Below, piece after piece: positions 8,735 through 17,096 of a stretch of DNA of 64,000 bases. This DNA is from Thalassospira profundimaris (GTDB lineage: Bacteria; Pseudomonadota; Alphaproteobacteria; Rhodospirillales; Thalassospiraceae), in contig NZ_JPWF01000001.1 in NCBI RefSeq assembly GCF_003326675.1, positions 1-64,000 on the forward strand, written 5' to 3'. The position numbers and the translations under genes were made by a program. A model generated the notes under the pieces. It was not told where the DNA came from, did no database searches, and saw only the letters and a program-made list of their open reading frames with translations. How positions within the stretch are numbered: position 1 is the stretch's first letter; the number at the start of each line of letters is the position of its first letter.

Positions 8735-9203
8735 TCGACTTCACCTGCCAGACCGAGTAAGACCAGAAGGTATCTGTCTGCATCCGCGCATCCTTGTCAT
8801 AGGGGAAGACCACCCAGAACGGACCCTTTTCACGGACCGACATTTCCGCATCATTAAGGTGATAGGCCAGAATGGCGCCATCGGCACGCAGAACACTTGT
8901 TGGAACAATCACGTTGTAATCGTTCAAAGCTGCGACGCGAACCTGATCGGCATCAAGCCCGTAGGTATCAATCAGCAGATCGAACGATACCCCTTTGAAC
9001 TTCTGTACGCCGTTGGTCCAGGGGGTCGATGTGTAAAACTCGGTCGCGGGCAATTCCATCAGTTGGTCCATGGAAACCTTGACGGCCTCGCCATTCGGCT
9101 TGGTAAAGGTTACAGAACCACCGGCAGAGGCCGACACCGAGAAGAACCCGACCATTGCGACCACAATACCAAGCAACTTCACACAGCTTTTGAAAAGTCT
9201 CAT
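8718..9203 (-). CDS. Periplasmic protein, oxidoreductase molybdopterin-binding-like fold
   Basis: A signal peptide is clear: RLFKSCVKLLG, a hydrophobic run, then a cut after SASAG. The mature part of about 135 residues resembles small proteins related to the sulfite-oxidase-type molybdopterin domain (VSMDQLMELP, KFKGVSFDLLID, FPYDKDARMQ, WSYSVWQVKSI). Enzymes of that fold use one Cys as Mo ligand, but the mature protein has no Cys at all, so it is probably a binding or sensing protein and not an enzyme. The ATG at 9203 has GGGAG 7 bases upstream; an ATG at 9209 is too close to that site. Its stop overlaps the kinase gene, suggesting joint function. Confidence 0.75.
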   Translation of the reverse strand: MRLFKSCVKLLGIVVAMVGFFSVSASAGGSVTFTKPNGEAVKVSMDQLMELPATEFYTSTPWTNGVQKFKGVSFDLLIDTYGLDADQVRVAALNDYNVIVPTSVLRADGAILAYHLNDAEMSVREKGPFWVVFPYDKDARMQTDTFWSYSVWQVKSIDAKN

Positions 9204-9294
9204 ATCCATGCTCCCTTACATGCTTACAAGCGTGGCCACAGCATGTTGATTTAACAATAACTAACCGGCGAACTTACGCAACCAATCAATATAT

Positions 9295-10473
9295 TCACGC
9301 GCTGATCGGGGCGCTTGCCCGGGCCTCCCAGGTATCAAGTGGTGCCGGACTTCCAAGATAGAAGCCCTGCATTTCGGTGATGCCATAGATCTGCAGTTTT
9401 TCTGCAACCTTGCCGCTTTCAATCCCCTTGGCAGAGATCGAAAGCCCCATTTTCGAACAAACCTGTGCGATCCATTCAACAAAGGCATCATCGAGAAAAT
9501 CGGTCATGATGCCGGCCACCAGATCACGATCCAGTTTGATTCCGGCAAAAATCTCGTGGCGCAGCAGCTCCAGTGAATTATTGCCGGACCCGAAATCATC
9601 AATCAAAAGTGCAATGCCGCGTTCACGCAGACGGGTTGCACTTGCCAAAAGTTCCAGATCGTCCGGGCTTACCTGGCGTTCCGGTATTTCATAGGTGATG
9701 CTGATCCCGCGCATCCGCATTTTTTCATAAAAGCGGATCACCATTTCAAGGAATTCCGGGGTCTTGAGCGAATAGGCCGAAACATTCACCGCAAGATTGG
9801 CATTCTCGCCCAGCAACATCCGGTAACGCGGGGCCTGATCAATCATGATCGCCATCAATTGACTAGTAAGGCGATTGATAATCGGATGGTTGCGGCACAC
9901 CTCGAAAATTTCGTCGATGCCGAATTCTTTTTCAAGCGATGGCATGCGGCACAGAATTTCAACACCGCACAGGCCAAGGTCACTGGCACGGAAACGTGGT
10001 TGCAGGACAGTATAAAAATCGGCGCGATCAATGGCCGCATTCACCATCATCGGTGTCAGACCCGATACCGGCTTGACCACCGGCTTGCTGGTCATGATGA
10101 CGCGTTCAATCGCATCCTTTAGGACGGTCACTGAAACCGGCTTTGCCAGAACGCGGGTCACCATTGCCTGATTGATCGCTTCGCGCAGCGAGATGCTTGA
10201 AACGTTGCCCGACAACAACATACGGTTGACCATCGGCGCCATGCGTGCGGCCTGTTTCAGGAACGAAATACCGTCCAGGGTCGGCATCACCAGATCAGCA
10301 ATAATCAAATCGGCCCGGTCGCGATTAAGCGACAACCAATCCAATGCCGTCTGCCCATCAGCATAGGTGACGAATTCGAAACTGCTCGACAGGGTGCGAC
10401 GCACGGCTGCCAACAGTTTTTCATCATCATCTACCATCAGAATGACGGGACGTTTTTTACTGACCACATCCAT
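9295..10473 (-). CDS. Response regulator with EAL domain (c-di-GMP related)
   Basis: Residues 1-125 form a receiver: VILMVDDDEK, the phospho-site in LIIADLVMPTLDG, RMLLSGN and LAKPVS. Residues from about 150 onward form an EAL domain, the fold of c-di-GMP phosphodiesterases. Most catalytic positions are visible: GVEIL for the EAL motif, NVSA, YEIPE, IDDFGSG, KLDRDLV and MQGFYLG. The usual AEGVE motif reads AKGIE, so one conserved Glu is Lys, and activity is uncertain. It could hydrolyse c-di-GMP weakly or only bind it. The ATG at 10473 has GGAG about 10 bases upstream. It lies upstream of the periplasmic protein and kinase genes on the same strand, with an 91-bp gap. Confidence 0.9.
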   Translation of the reverse strand: MDVVSKKRPVILMVDDDEKLLAAVRRTLSSSFEFVTYADGQTALDWLSLNRDRADLIIADLVMPTLDGISFLKQAARMAPMVNRMLLSGNVSSISLREAINQAMVTRVLAKPVSVTVLKDAIERVIMTSKPVVKPVSGLTPMMVNAAIDRADFYTVLQPRFRASDLGLCGVEILCRMPSLEKEFGIDEIFEVCRNHPIINRLTSQLMAIMIDQAPRYRMLLGENANLAVNVSAYSLKTPEFLEMVIRFYEKMRMRGISITYEIPERQVSPDDLELLASATRLRERGIALLIDDFGSGNNSLELLRHEIFAGIKLDRDLVAGIMTDFLDDAFVEWIAQVCSKMGLSISAKGIESGKVAEKLQIYGITEMQGFYLGSPAPLDTWEARASAPISA

Positions 10474-10626
10474 AAATGGACAACTCCGGTATGCTCTGAA
10501 ATCTCTGTATCGCGTTGGGCCATCCGGCAAAATTGCGTCATACGCATAAGCCGGGGCTTTGAACGGTCACAGATTAGTGTCAGACTGTCCCTGTCCAATA
10601 TCCCCATTTGTGGAGGGCATTTTTGA
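10474..10626. promoter_or_regulatory. Shared upstream region of the two divergent regulator genes
   Basis: This 153-bp stretch separates the REC-EAL gene (minus) from the REC-PAS-LuxR gene (plus) and must hold promoters for both directions. I see no confident sigma-70 hexamers or clear palindrome. It is the natural place for the LuxR-type regulator to act on its neighbours; that is inference. Confidence 0.4.
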
Positions 10627-11595
10627 ATGGCTGAAAAAACGCCGGTGCGGATTGCCTTTGTTGATGATGACGAACACCTTTTGTCGTCGCATCGGCGCAA
10701 TTTTGCGCGCCTGCGCCCCGCATGGGATGCGGCCTATTTCAATGACCCTTACAAGGCACGTGATGCAATTTCTGCCGATTCCGGCATTCATGCGGCCGTA
10801 CTGGATATCCATATGCCGGGCATGTCGGGGCTTGAACTGGCGGCTGAGCTGCGCAGACTGCGAAGTGATCTGATCATTGTCATGCTGACTGGCTATGCCG
10901 ATCTGCAATCGGCCCTTCTTGCCGTCAACGAGCTGGGCGTTTTCCGGTTTTATCCAAAACCCACCAACCTTCAGACCATCCTTGAAGGACTGGAAAGCGA
11001 GATCGAAGCACGCCAAGGCCACGTCGAAGAATCCCTGCCGACCGATTTTCTTGATCTGTTTGAACTCGGTGTCGTTGCCGTCGATGATGCAATGACCATT
11101 CTGCACATGAATGCGCAGGCCGCCGAATTGATGCGCGGATCATCGCTTGTAAAGTCGGGCTCCCAGGGAAAACTGATCCTGGAGCCAACCCCGGACGGAC
11201 TTGCAGCCTTCCTGCATCCGCCGTCAAACATGACACCGCGTCCCCATCAAAGCTATGCGATTGAACGCGATGGCGAAAAACTGTCGGTCCTGATCCGGCG
11301 TGTCCCCAAGAAGACCGATGGCAAAACAACCTTCATGGTCATTCTGGTCGATCCGGCACAACAAAAACCACCCGCTATTGATGACCTTATGGATTTGTTC
11401 GGATTGACCCGTTCCGAGGCGAAACTGACCCAGAAACTGGCCGAGGGACTTGCCCTTGATCAAGCTGCCGAACTTGTCGGGATTTCGCACAGTTCGGCCC
11501 GCACCTATCTTAAAACCATCTTCTCCAAGACCGGTGTCAACAGACAACCGCAATTGATGAAGACGGTGCTGTCATCTATACCATCGCTCCGCTAG
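10627..11595 (+). CDS. Response regulator: REC, PAS-like linker, LuxR-type HTH
   Basis: The receiver spans about residues 5-125 (IAFVDDDEH, AAVLDIHMPGMSG with the phospho-Asp, IVMLTGYAD, FYPKP). A middle region of about 110 residues (FELGVVAVDDAMTILHMNAQ, then RRVPKKTDG) looks like the PAS-like segment found in some LuxR proteins. The C-terminal helix-turn-helix covers about 258-315: DLFGLTRSEAKL, GLALDQAAELVGIS, SSARTYLKTIFSKTGV. It is therefore a DNA-binding output for the signalling group. It starts a plus-strand run with the outer-membrane protein and polysaccharide export genes 109 bp downstream, which are plausible targets by position only. Confidence 0.93.
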   Translation: MAEKTPVRIAFVDDDEHLLSSHRRNFARLRPAWDAAYFNDPYKARDAISADSGIHAAVLDIHMPGMSGLELAAELRRLRSDLIIVMLTGYADLQSALLAVNELGVFRFYPKPTNLQTILEGLESEIEARQGHVEESLPTDFLDLFELGVVAVDDAMTILHMNAQAAELMRGSSLVKSGSQGKLILEPTPDGLAAFLHPPSNMTPRPHQSYAIERDGEKLSVLIRRVPKKTDGKTTFMVILVDPAQQKPPAIDDLMDLFGLTRSEAKLTQKLAEGLALDQAAELVGISHSSARTYLKTIFSKTGVNRQPQLMKTVLSSIPSLR

Positions 11596-11704
11596 GAAGA
11601 TGGAACATCAATAGAAACAATCCCCTATCGACCCAAGGCCACCGTATATTTGCTTGAAAAACAAACCCATTGATCTACCTTGGGTTATGTTGATTTGAAA
11701 AATC

Positions 11705-13009
11705 ATGCATGTCTGGGGGGCATCAGGATTGATCAGGGGCAGGGGCAATCACTGGCCAAGCTGTGGCACGGCAAAACGCGCGTTGCCCCTTATGTTTGTG
11801 GTCATCGCTGCAACCTGCTTTCCCCTTTGCAATGCATCCGCCCAAACCGCGACCGGCAACGGTTCGCGCCAGGAAGTGCCAGAAGATCAAACCCATATCC
11901 GTCTGGGTCGAATTGTTCTGACACCGGCCCTGACCCTGCGCAGCGGATTTGATGACAATATCTTTCAATCCGAAAACAACCCGACATCCGATGTGGTGTC
12001 GACCATTGCCCCGCGCATAACCCTGGAAGGGGAATGGCAGGATTTCCGCGCCGATATCAGCGCCGGCATGGAACTGGGATTTTTTGCCCAATCTTCGGAC
12101 GATGATTATCAGGACGCCGATATCAGGATCACCAGCAACATTGATCTTGATACATCGACCATCGAAGGCGGGATCAGTTGGCAGCAAAGCCACGATCCAC
12201 GCGGCGGCAATGACGTGGCATCCAACGCCCGTGAACCGGTAATTTATCAGGATATCAACACCCATATCAGCGGGAGATATGTGGCGGACCGACTGCGTTA
12301 CGAATCCCGCCTGTCCCTTCGACGCCTTGAATTTGATGAAAGTACCGCCCTTGACGGCACAGCAATCCGCAATGATGACCGCAACCGGACAGAAACCACC
12401 GAAACCCTGCGTGCCTTGATCGCACTTGATCTTGATCGCGAGGCATATGGCGAAATCACCCTGAACCAGCGACAATATGACCGCACCCCCGACGATACCG
12501 GACTGACCCGCGACTCTGCCGGATTTGCGCTTTATGGCGGGGTGCGATTTGATCTGACCGATCTGGTCAAGGCTGATCTTGCGGCGGGCTGGATGACGCG
12601 AACCTATGCCGATCCCGCCTTTGGCAATATTGGCGATTATACGCTTCGCGGGGATATCGACTGGTCGGTTACCCGCCTGACCAGTCTTAATTTCAACGCC
12701 GCACGTGCGGTTCGTGAAACAACCGTCACCGGGGCAAGCGGCATTCTGGCCTTTGATTTCGGGATGGGGGTTTCCCACGAATTGAGGCGCTGGCTGCAAA
12801 TCGGGGCCACGGCAAGCTATAGCAACGAACAGTTTCAGCAAACCACACGACGCGATCAAACCGGCCAGCTGGGTGCCACAATCGAATACCGGATGAACCG
12901 ATTTACTCGCCTTACAGGTGCGATTGATCATGACATGCGCCAATCGAACACAAACGGCGAAAGTTACCGCCGTTTTCAAAGCCTGATCAGTCTAAAGCTG
13001 GAGATTTAA
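11705..13009 (+). CDS. Outer-membrane beta-barrel protein of a polysaccharide export locus
   Basis: The protein has a signal sequence (hydrophobic run near residues 28-45, cut near NASAQ) and then about 390 residues of alternating beta-strand pattern with many Asp, Thr and Arg, ending in FQSLISLKLEI, a typical barrel C-terminus. It resembles the BBP2-type outer-membrane barrels found beside polysaccharide genes. The start is uncertain: ATG at 11705 gives a long n-region, and ATG at 11792 is an alternative. The stop TAA is followed directly by the ATG of the Wza-like gene, so the two are one transcript. It may be a secretion pore or outer-membrane partner for a polysaccharide. Confidence 0.75.
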   Translation: MHVWGASGLIRGRGNHWPSCGTAKRALPLMFVVIAATCFPLCNASAQTATGNGSRQEVPEDQTHIRLGRIVLTPALTLRSGFDDNIFQSENNPTSDVVSTIAPRITLEGEWQDFRADISAGMELGFFAQSSDDDYQDADIRITSNIDLDTSTIEGGISWQQSHDPRGGNDVASNAREPVIYQDINTHISGRYVADRLRYESRLSLRRLEFDESTALDGTAIRNDDRNRTETTETLRALIALDLDREAYGEITLNQRQYDRTPDDTGLTRDSAGFALYGGVRFDLTDLVKADLAAGWMTRTYADPAFGNIGDYTLRGDIDWSVTRLTSLNFNAARAVRETTVTGASGILAFDFGMGVSHELRRWLQIGATASYSNEQFQQTTRRDQTGQLGATIEYRMNRFTRLTGAIDHDMRQSNTNGESYRRFQSLISLKLEI

Positions 13010-13564
13010 ATGCGCATCTTCACGTTCCAGAACCTTTACCCGCCAATCGCCATTCTGATCATGCTTTTGGCCATCGTCTTTGGCACAGCAAACAGCTTTG
13101 CCCAAACCATCCATCAGATCGAGCGCGGCGATACGGTGCGCGTTACCGTATTTGGCGAACCCAATCTTTCCGGCGATTTTATCGTCGACACCCAAGGAAG
13201 ACTTAACCTTGCCCTGATCGGGCCGGTTTCGGTCGTAAGCCTGACCCCGGATCAGACGCGGACCATCATTCGCGATGCCTATCAGGATGGCTATTTGCGC
13301 CACCCGGATGTGGCGGTCGAAATCATTGCCTTTCGCCCGATATTCATCGTTGGCGAGGTCAATCAGCCGGGGTCTTATGACTATGTACCGGGGATGAATG
13401 TCCTGAATGCCATCGCGCTGGGTGGTGGCATGACCTATCGCGGCAAGGAAGACGATATTGAAATTCTCCGCGGTGCCGAGGACAATCGCATTTCCATCCC
13501 GGCAAGCCTTGCCACCGCTGTCATGCCCGGTGACACCATCCGTATTGCCGAAAGATATTTCTAG
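13010..13564 (+). CDS. Wza-like polysaccharide export protein
   Basis: This is a short member of the polysaccharide biosynthesis/export family. After a signal peptide that ends near NSFAQ come the poly-export domain (IERGDTVRVTVFGEPNLSG, DTQGRLNLALIGPVSV) and one SLBB-type domain (PIFIVGEVNQPGSYDYVPGMNVLNAIALGGG). There is no lipobox Cys, unlike classic Wza, and with 184 residues it lacks the C-terminal helix that forms the outer-membrane pore. The barrel protein encoded directly before it may supply the pore instead. Its ATG abuts the stop of that gene. No glycosyltransferase, polymerase or flippase genes are next to it. Confidence 0.88.
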   Translation: MRIFTFQNLYPPIAILIMLLAIVFGTANSFAQTIHQIERGDTVRVTVFGEPNLSGDFIVDTQGRLNLALIGPVSVVSLTPDQTRTIIRDAYQDGYLRHPDVAVEIIAFRPIFIVGEVNQPGSYDYVPGMNVLNAIALGGGMTYRGKEDDIEILRGAEDNRISIPASLATAVMPGDTIRIAERYF

Positions 13565-13592
13565 GTCATATCAACTGGCAAAATCGATCCAA

Positions 13593-13617
13593 GCAGCATG
13601 AAATTTTGCCATGCTGC
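13593..13617 (+). terminator. Hairpin after the export gene, possible terminator
   Basis: A perfect 8-bp stem (GCAGCATG with CATGCTGC) with a 9-base loop lies 29 bp after the export gene. No T tract follows at once; CTTTTT comes about 15 bases later. It may be a weak terminator or an RNA-stabilising hairpin. The rest of the 234-bp gap up to 13799 shows nothing else that I can name. Confidence 0.4.
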
Positions 13618-13798
13618 ACTGCAAACCATCACTTTTTAGAATACTTAAACACAACGTTGAATTTTTCACCTGTTCATCGCGCTGGCATCTTTACCTTGGC
13701 CCCGAATTCGTGATGAAATCGTGTTTGCGCATCCACCGCGCCAAAAAATGAACAACGCAAATCACGTATTTTGCCCCACCATACGGAGTTCTTCATAC

Positions 13799-15475
13799 AT
13801 GTCCGGGAAAACGGAAAAGCACCACCTGCGCCACGGCGGTCGTATTCTGGTTGATCAATTGGCCCTGCACGGCGCAGAGCGTGTCTTTCTGGTGCCAGGT
13901 GAAAGCTATCTGGCGGTTCTTGATGGTCTGGTTGATCATCCTGCCATTGATCCCATCATCTGCCGTCAGGAAGGCGGTGCCGCCATCATGGCAGAGGCCT
14001 ATGGCAAACTGACCGGAAAGCCCGGCATTTGCATGGTCACCCGCGGCCCCGGTGCCACCAATGCATCGGCTGGCGTACATGTTGCCCATCAGGACAGCAC
14101 ACCCATGATCCTTCTGGTCGGGCAGATCGGGCGTGACATGGTGGACCGCGAAGCGTTTCAGGAAGTCGATTATCGCAAGATGTTCGAACCGCTCGCCAAA
14201 TGGGTTGGCCAGATTGATGATATCAACCGCATCCCGGAATATATCAGCCACGCCTATCACATCGCGACTTCGGGTCGCCCCGGCCCGGTTGTTCTGGCCC
14301 TGCCCGAAGATATGCTTTCTTCAAGCTCAGAGGTTGCCGATGCCAAGCCCTATGTCCCGATTGAAGCCAAAACAGCCCCCGAAGACGTGGCCCGTTTCCG
14401 CGACGCCCTTTCCAGGGCCAAACAGCCGATCATGATCGTTGGTGGTGGCGGCTGGACCCGCGAGGCCACCGAAAACCTTAAATCCTTTGCGCTGCGCAAC
14501 AATGTCGCGATTGCCACGTCTTTCCGCTGTCAGGATTATATCCCCAATACCCATAGCCACTTTGTCGGCGATGTCGGCATCGGGATTAACCCGAAACTTG
14601 CCGAATTTATCCGCGACAGTGATCTGGTGATTTTGGTTGGATCGCGTATGGGTGAAATGACCAGCAGCGGCTATAGCCTGCTTGATATCCCCTGCCCCAA
14701 ACAGAAACTGGTCCATGTTTATTCGGGGCCCGATGAGTTGGGCCGGGTCTATCGCCCGGATGTCGCAATCAACGCGTCACAGCGATCCTTCCTGCGCGCT
14801 ATTGCGATGATGGAGCCGGTTGACGGTTCTGCTCGTGACGCGATGATTGAAACCGCACATGCGTCCTATATCGCCTTTTCCACCCCGCTTGATACACCGG
14901 GTGCCGTAAAAATGGCCCATGTGATTGCGGAATTGCGCGACAAGCTTTCAGATGATGCCATTGTCACCAACGGCGCCGGGAACTATGCCGCCTTTCTGCA
15001 TCGTTTCTTCCGCTATCGGGAATATCGCACCGAACTTGCCCCGACGTCGGGTTCAATGGGCTATGGCCTGCCGGCATCGGTTTCGGCCAAGCTTGCCCAT
15101 CCGGATCGCCCGGTGGTTTGCCTTGCCGGTGACGGATGCTTTTTGATGCACGGACAGGAATTTGCCACCGCCGTTCAATACGGGGCCAATATCATCACGA
15201 TTGTGGTCAATAACGGCATGTTCGGCACCATCCGCATGCATCAGGAACGCAACTATCCCGGTCGCGTGTCGGGCACCGAACTCCATAACCCGGATTTCGC
15301 GGCCTACGCCGTTGCCTTTGGCGGACATGGTGAAACCGTCACACGGACCGAGGATTTCGGCCCGGCCTTTGACCGTGCAGTTGCCAGTGGCAAACCCGCG
15401 ATCATCGAAGTCCAGGTCGACCCACAGGCCTTAACCCCGATCAAAACCCTTGATCAAATCCGGGCAGGCGCCTGA
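13799..15475 (+). CDS. Thiamine diphosphate-dependent enzyme, acetolactate synthase-like
   Basis: This 558-residue protein has the three-domain layout of the acetolactate synthase/pyruvate oxidase superfamily. The N-terminal domain has the catalytic Glu in ICRQEGGAAIMAEAYGK (near residue 60) and VTRGPGATNA. The central domain has PIMIVGGGG. The C-terminal ThDP-binding domain has the motif GDGCFLMHGQEFATAVQYGANIITIVVNNG, that is G-D-G then about 26 residues to N-N. It is a catabolic-type or unassigned enzyme: there is no regulatory subunit gene (ilvN) nearby. Similar proteins are often called thiamine pyrophosphate-binding proteins without a known substrate. The ATG at 13799 has GGAG about 10 bases upstream. 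No operon partner is seen. Confidence 0.88.
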   Translation: MSGKTEKHHLRHGGRILVDQLALHGAERVFLVPGESYLAVLDGLVDHPAIDPIICRQEGGAAIMAEAYGKLTGKPGICMVTRGPGATNASAGVHVAHQDSTPMILLVGQIGRDMVDREAFQEVDYRKMFEPLAKWVGQIDDINRIPEYISHAYHIATSGRPGPVVLALPEDMLSSSSEVADAKPYVPIEAKTAPEDVARFRDALSRAKQPIMIVGGGGWTREATENLKSFALRNNVAIATSFRCQDYIPNTHSHFVGDVGIGINPKLAEFIRDSDLVILVGSRMGEMTSSGYSLLDIPCPKQKLVHVYSGPDELGRVYRPDVAINASQRSFLRAIAMMEPVDGSARDAMIETAHASYIAFSTPLDTPGAVKMAHVIAELRDKLSDDAIVTNGAGNYAAFLHRFFRYREYRTELAPTSGSMGYGLPASVSAKLAHPDRPVVCLAGDGCFLMHGQEFATAVQYGANIITIVVNNGMFGTIRMHQERNYPGRVSGTELHNPDFAAYAVAFGGHGETVTRTEDFGPAFDRAVASGKPAIIEVQVDPQALTPIKTLDQIRAGA

Positions 15476-15497
15476 TTAAACGGAAATGTGGGCGGGA

Positions 15498-16145
15498 TCA
15501 GCGTTTGGGAATGCTGATCCCGCCACTTTCAAGCCCTGCTTTCAGCGCATCAACCGCAACGGCCAGTTTTTCATCAATCACATGTAAATAGGCCGTCCAG
15601 TCAGAAAGCTTCTTAAGCTCTTCCTTGCCATCAGAAATTCCGCGAAGACCGATCAGCGGCACATCAAATTTGTGGCAGGCGCGTAAGATGGCAAAACTTT
15701 CCATATCGACCATATCGGCATCAATCAGATCATAGGCCGCACCCGACACCACATTGGCCCCGGTCGACAAACGCGCTTCAGGGATGCCCGGAATACGAAA
15801 TTCCATGCTGATCTCGGCAGGCAAATCCACAAACGGCGTGCAGCCCTTTTCAAAGCCCAGAACCGACGCATCCATATCGCGGTAAGATACCGAAACCGCC
15901 TGATAAACCTCGGCCTGCTCCAGCGTCCGCGACCCGGCAGACCCCAGCGTCACAACAAGGTCGGGCAGATCACCCGCCAACTTCAGCTCGGTCAAAGCTG
16001 CCGTCAGATTGATCGCAGCCTCCACCGGCCCAACCCCGATCATCAACGGTGTAAACCGCGCTTTGAGGAAATCCCCATATTCCGCCGGTGCCGCCATTGC
16101 GAACAACACGTTATGGCCCGCAAAATCGTGAAGGTAGCCGCGCAT
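15498..16145 (-). CDS. MTA/SAH nucleosidase-like protein (phosphorylase superfamily)
   Basis: The protein resembles 5'-methylthioadenosine/S-adenosylhomocysteine nucleosidase, which releases adenine from MTA or SAH in the methionine salvage and methyl cycle. It shows the family sites: FAMAAPAEYGDF near the start (E in the usual acidic position), LMIGVGPVEAA, VVTLGSAGS, VDMESFAIL with the substrate-binding Glu, and RGISDG with the catalytic Asp. With 215 residues it is a little shorter than E. coli MtnN, mostly at the N-terminus, where MRGYLHDFAGHN is probably near the true start. It is convergent with the ThDP enzyme gene, 22 bp apart. Confidence 0.82.
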   Translation of the reverse strand: MRGYLHDFAGHNVLFAMAAPAEYGDFLKARFTPLMIGVGPVEAAINLTAALTELKLAGDLPDLVVTLGSAGSRTLEQAEVYQAVSVSYRDMDASVLGFEKGCTPFVDLPAEISMEFRIPGIPEARLSTGANVVSGAAYDLIDADMVDMESFAILRACHKFDVPLIGLRGISDGKEELKKLSDWTAYLHVIDEKLAVAVDALKAGLESGGISIPKR

Positions 16146-16290
16146 ATACTTGTCTCATATCCTGAAGAAATCGATCTGATTGCCCATAACACCCTTATTA
16201 GATGGTATGGCCGAAACTCAGAATCGAACAACCGGATCAGTCATGCAAACAAAAACAGGTTCCGCCTTAAAAATCAGCTGCACCCCTCAC

Positions 16291-16794
16291 CTACTGACGG
16301 CTCTGTTCGCGTGTATATGTCACGCGCCAGTTCTTTGTATTTTCCAATTCTTCCAAGGTCAGGCTACTCACCCTGACACACGCAGTTTTCACATCTGCTT
16401 TCGCTTCGTCACCGCCGTAAACCGGTAGATATGAAAGAGTTGTCACAGGCTTTGCGCCAATTGCCAAAATTGCCGAGCGATTAAACTGCAAAGCTGCTCT
16501 TTGGAATTGGATACTACCGCTTGCAATGGAATATCCACAAACGCCAAAGTTACCATCGGCGAAGGTTTTCGGCCCCAAAAACACATCGAGTGTATGAGCC
16601 GTCGGCGCACCAAATTTCTGACCGTTTTGCTGCCTTGTTCCCTGATACGTCTTTGTAACTTTTACAAACTTGGTCAATGGCGCATTCGGGGTTGCATCCG
16701 GCATCAACTGAGCCCCGTACCCCGGATCGTAAGTGGTCTGACATGCCGACAGAACAAAAGCAGCAAAAACCGAGAAAACTGTTTTCTTAAACAT
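16291..16794 (-). CDS. Predicted lipoprotein of unknown function
   Basis: I do not recognise this family. The N-terminus MFKKTVFSVFAAFVLSAC is a clear lipoprotein signal with an L-S-A-C lipobox, so the protein of 167 residues is probably anchored in the envelope. The mature part has two further Cys residues (GVCGYS and KTACVRVSS), possibly a disulfide, and a beta-rich pattern. The start at 16794 is chosen over 16857 because it gives a proper signal peptide and has GGG just upstream. It stands alone, with 145 bp downstream and 180 bp upstream lacking genes. Confidence 0.65.
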   Translation of the reverse strand: MFKKTVFSVFAAFVLSACQTTYDPGYGAQLMPDATPNAPLTKFVKVTKTYQGTRQQNGQKFGAPTAHTLDVFLGPKTFADGNFGVCGYSIASGSIQFQRAALQFNRSAILAIGAKPVTTLSYLPVYGGDEAKADVKTACVRVSSLTLEELENTKNWRVTYTREQSRQ

Positions 16795-16974
16795 CCCAAA
16801 ATTACCCAAGATTGAAAATATACTTATACTTTCATCACAAGGTAGCATTTGCAACACTAAACCCCTAATATAAAAACAAAATCGGAGTCTTACTGGCTAG
16901 ACGCAAACTGGCCCTCCGACTGAGGCGAAAACGCAACCATCTGGCAATTCTACAGATATAGAGGTGGGGGAAAT

Positions 16975-17051
16975 TGGCGCACCCGACAGGATTCGAACCT
17001 GTGGCCTTTGCCTTCGGAGGGCAACGCTCTATCCAGCTGAGCTACGGGTGC
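16975..17051 (-). tRNA. tRNA-Arg(CCG)
   Basis: The complement folds as a full cloverleaf: acceptor GCACCCG with CGGGTGC, D arm GCTC with GAGC, anticodon stem TTGCC with GGCAA around the loop CTCCGAA (anticodon CCG), and T arm ACAGG TTCGAAT CCTGT. The 3' CCA is encoded at 16975-16977. The gene is 77 bases with CCA and reads Arg codon CGG. Confidence 0.97.
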
Positions 17052-17096
17052 GCAATAGAGGGGCCACGACTGGATCAAGTGGCCCGAATGCGATGG

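Noticed and set aside
11705-13564. Complete exopolysaccharide biosynthesis locus
   Set aside because: Only a barrel and an export gene are present; there are no glycosyltransferase, polymerase, flippase or chain-length genes in the window.
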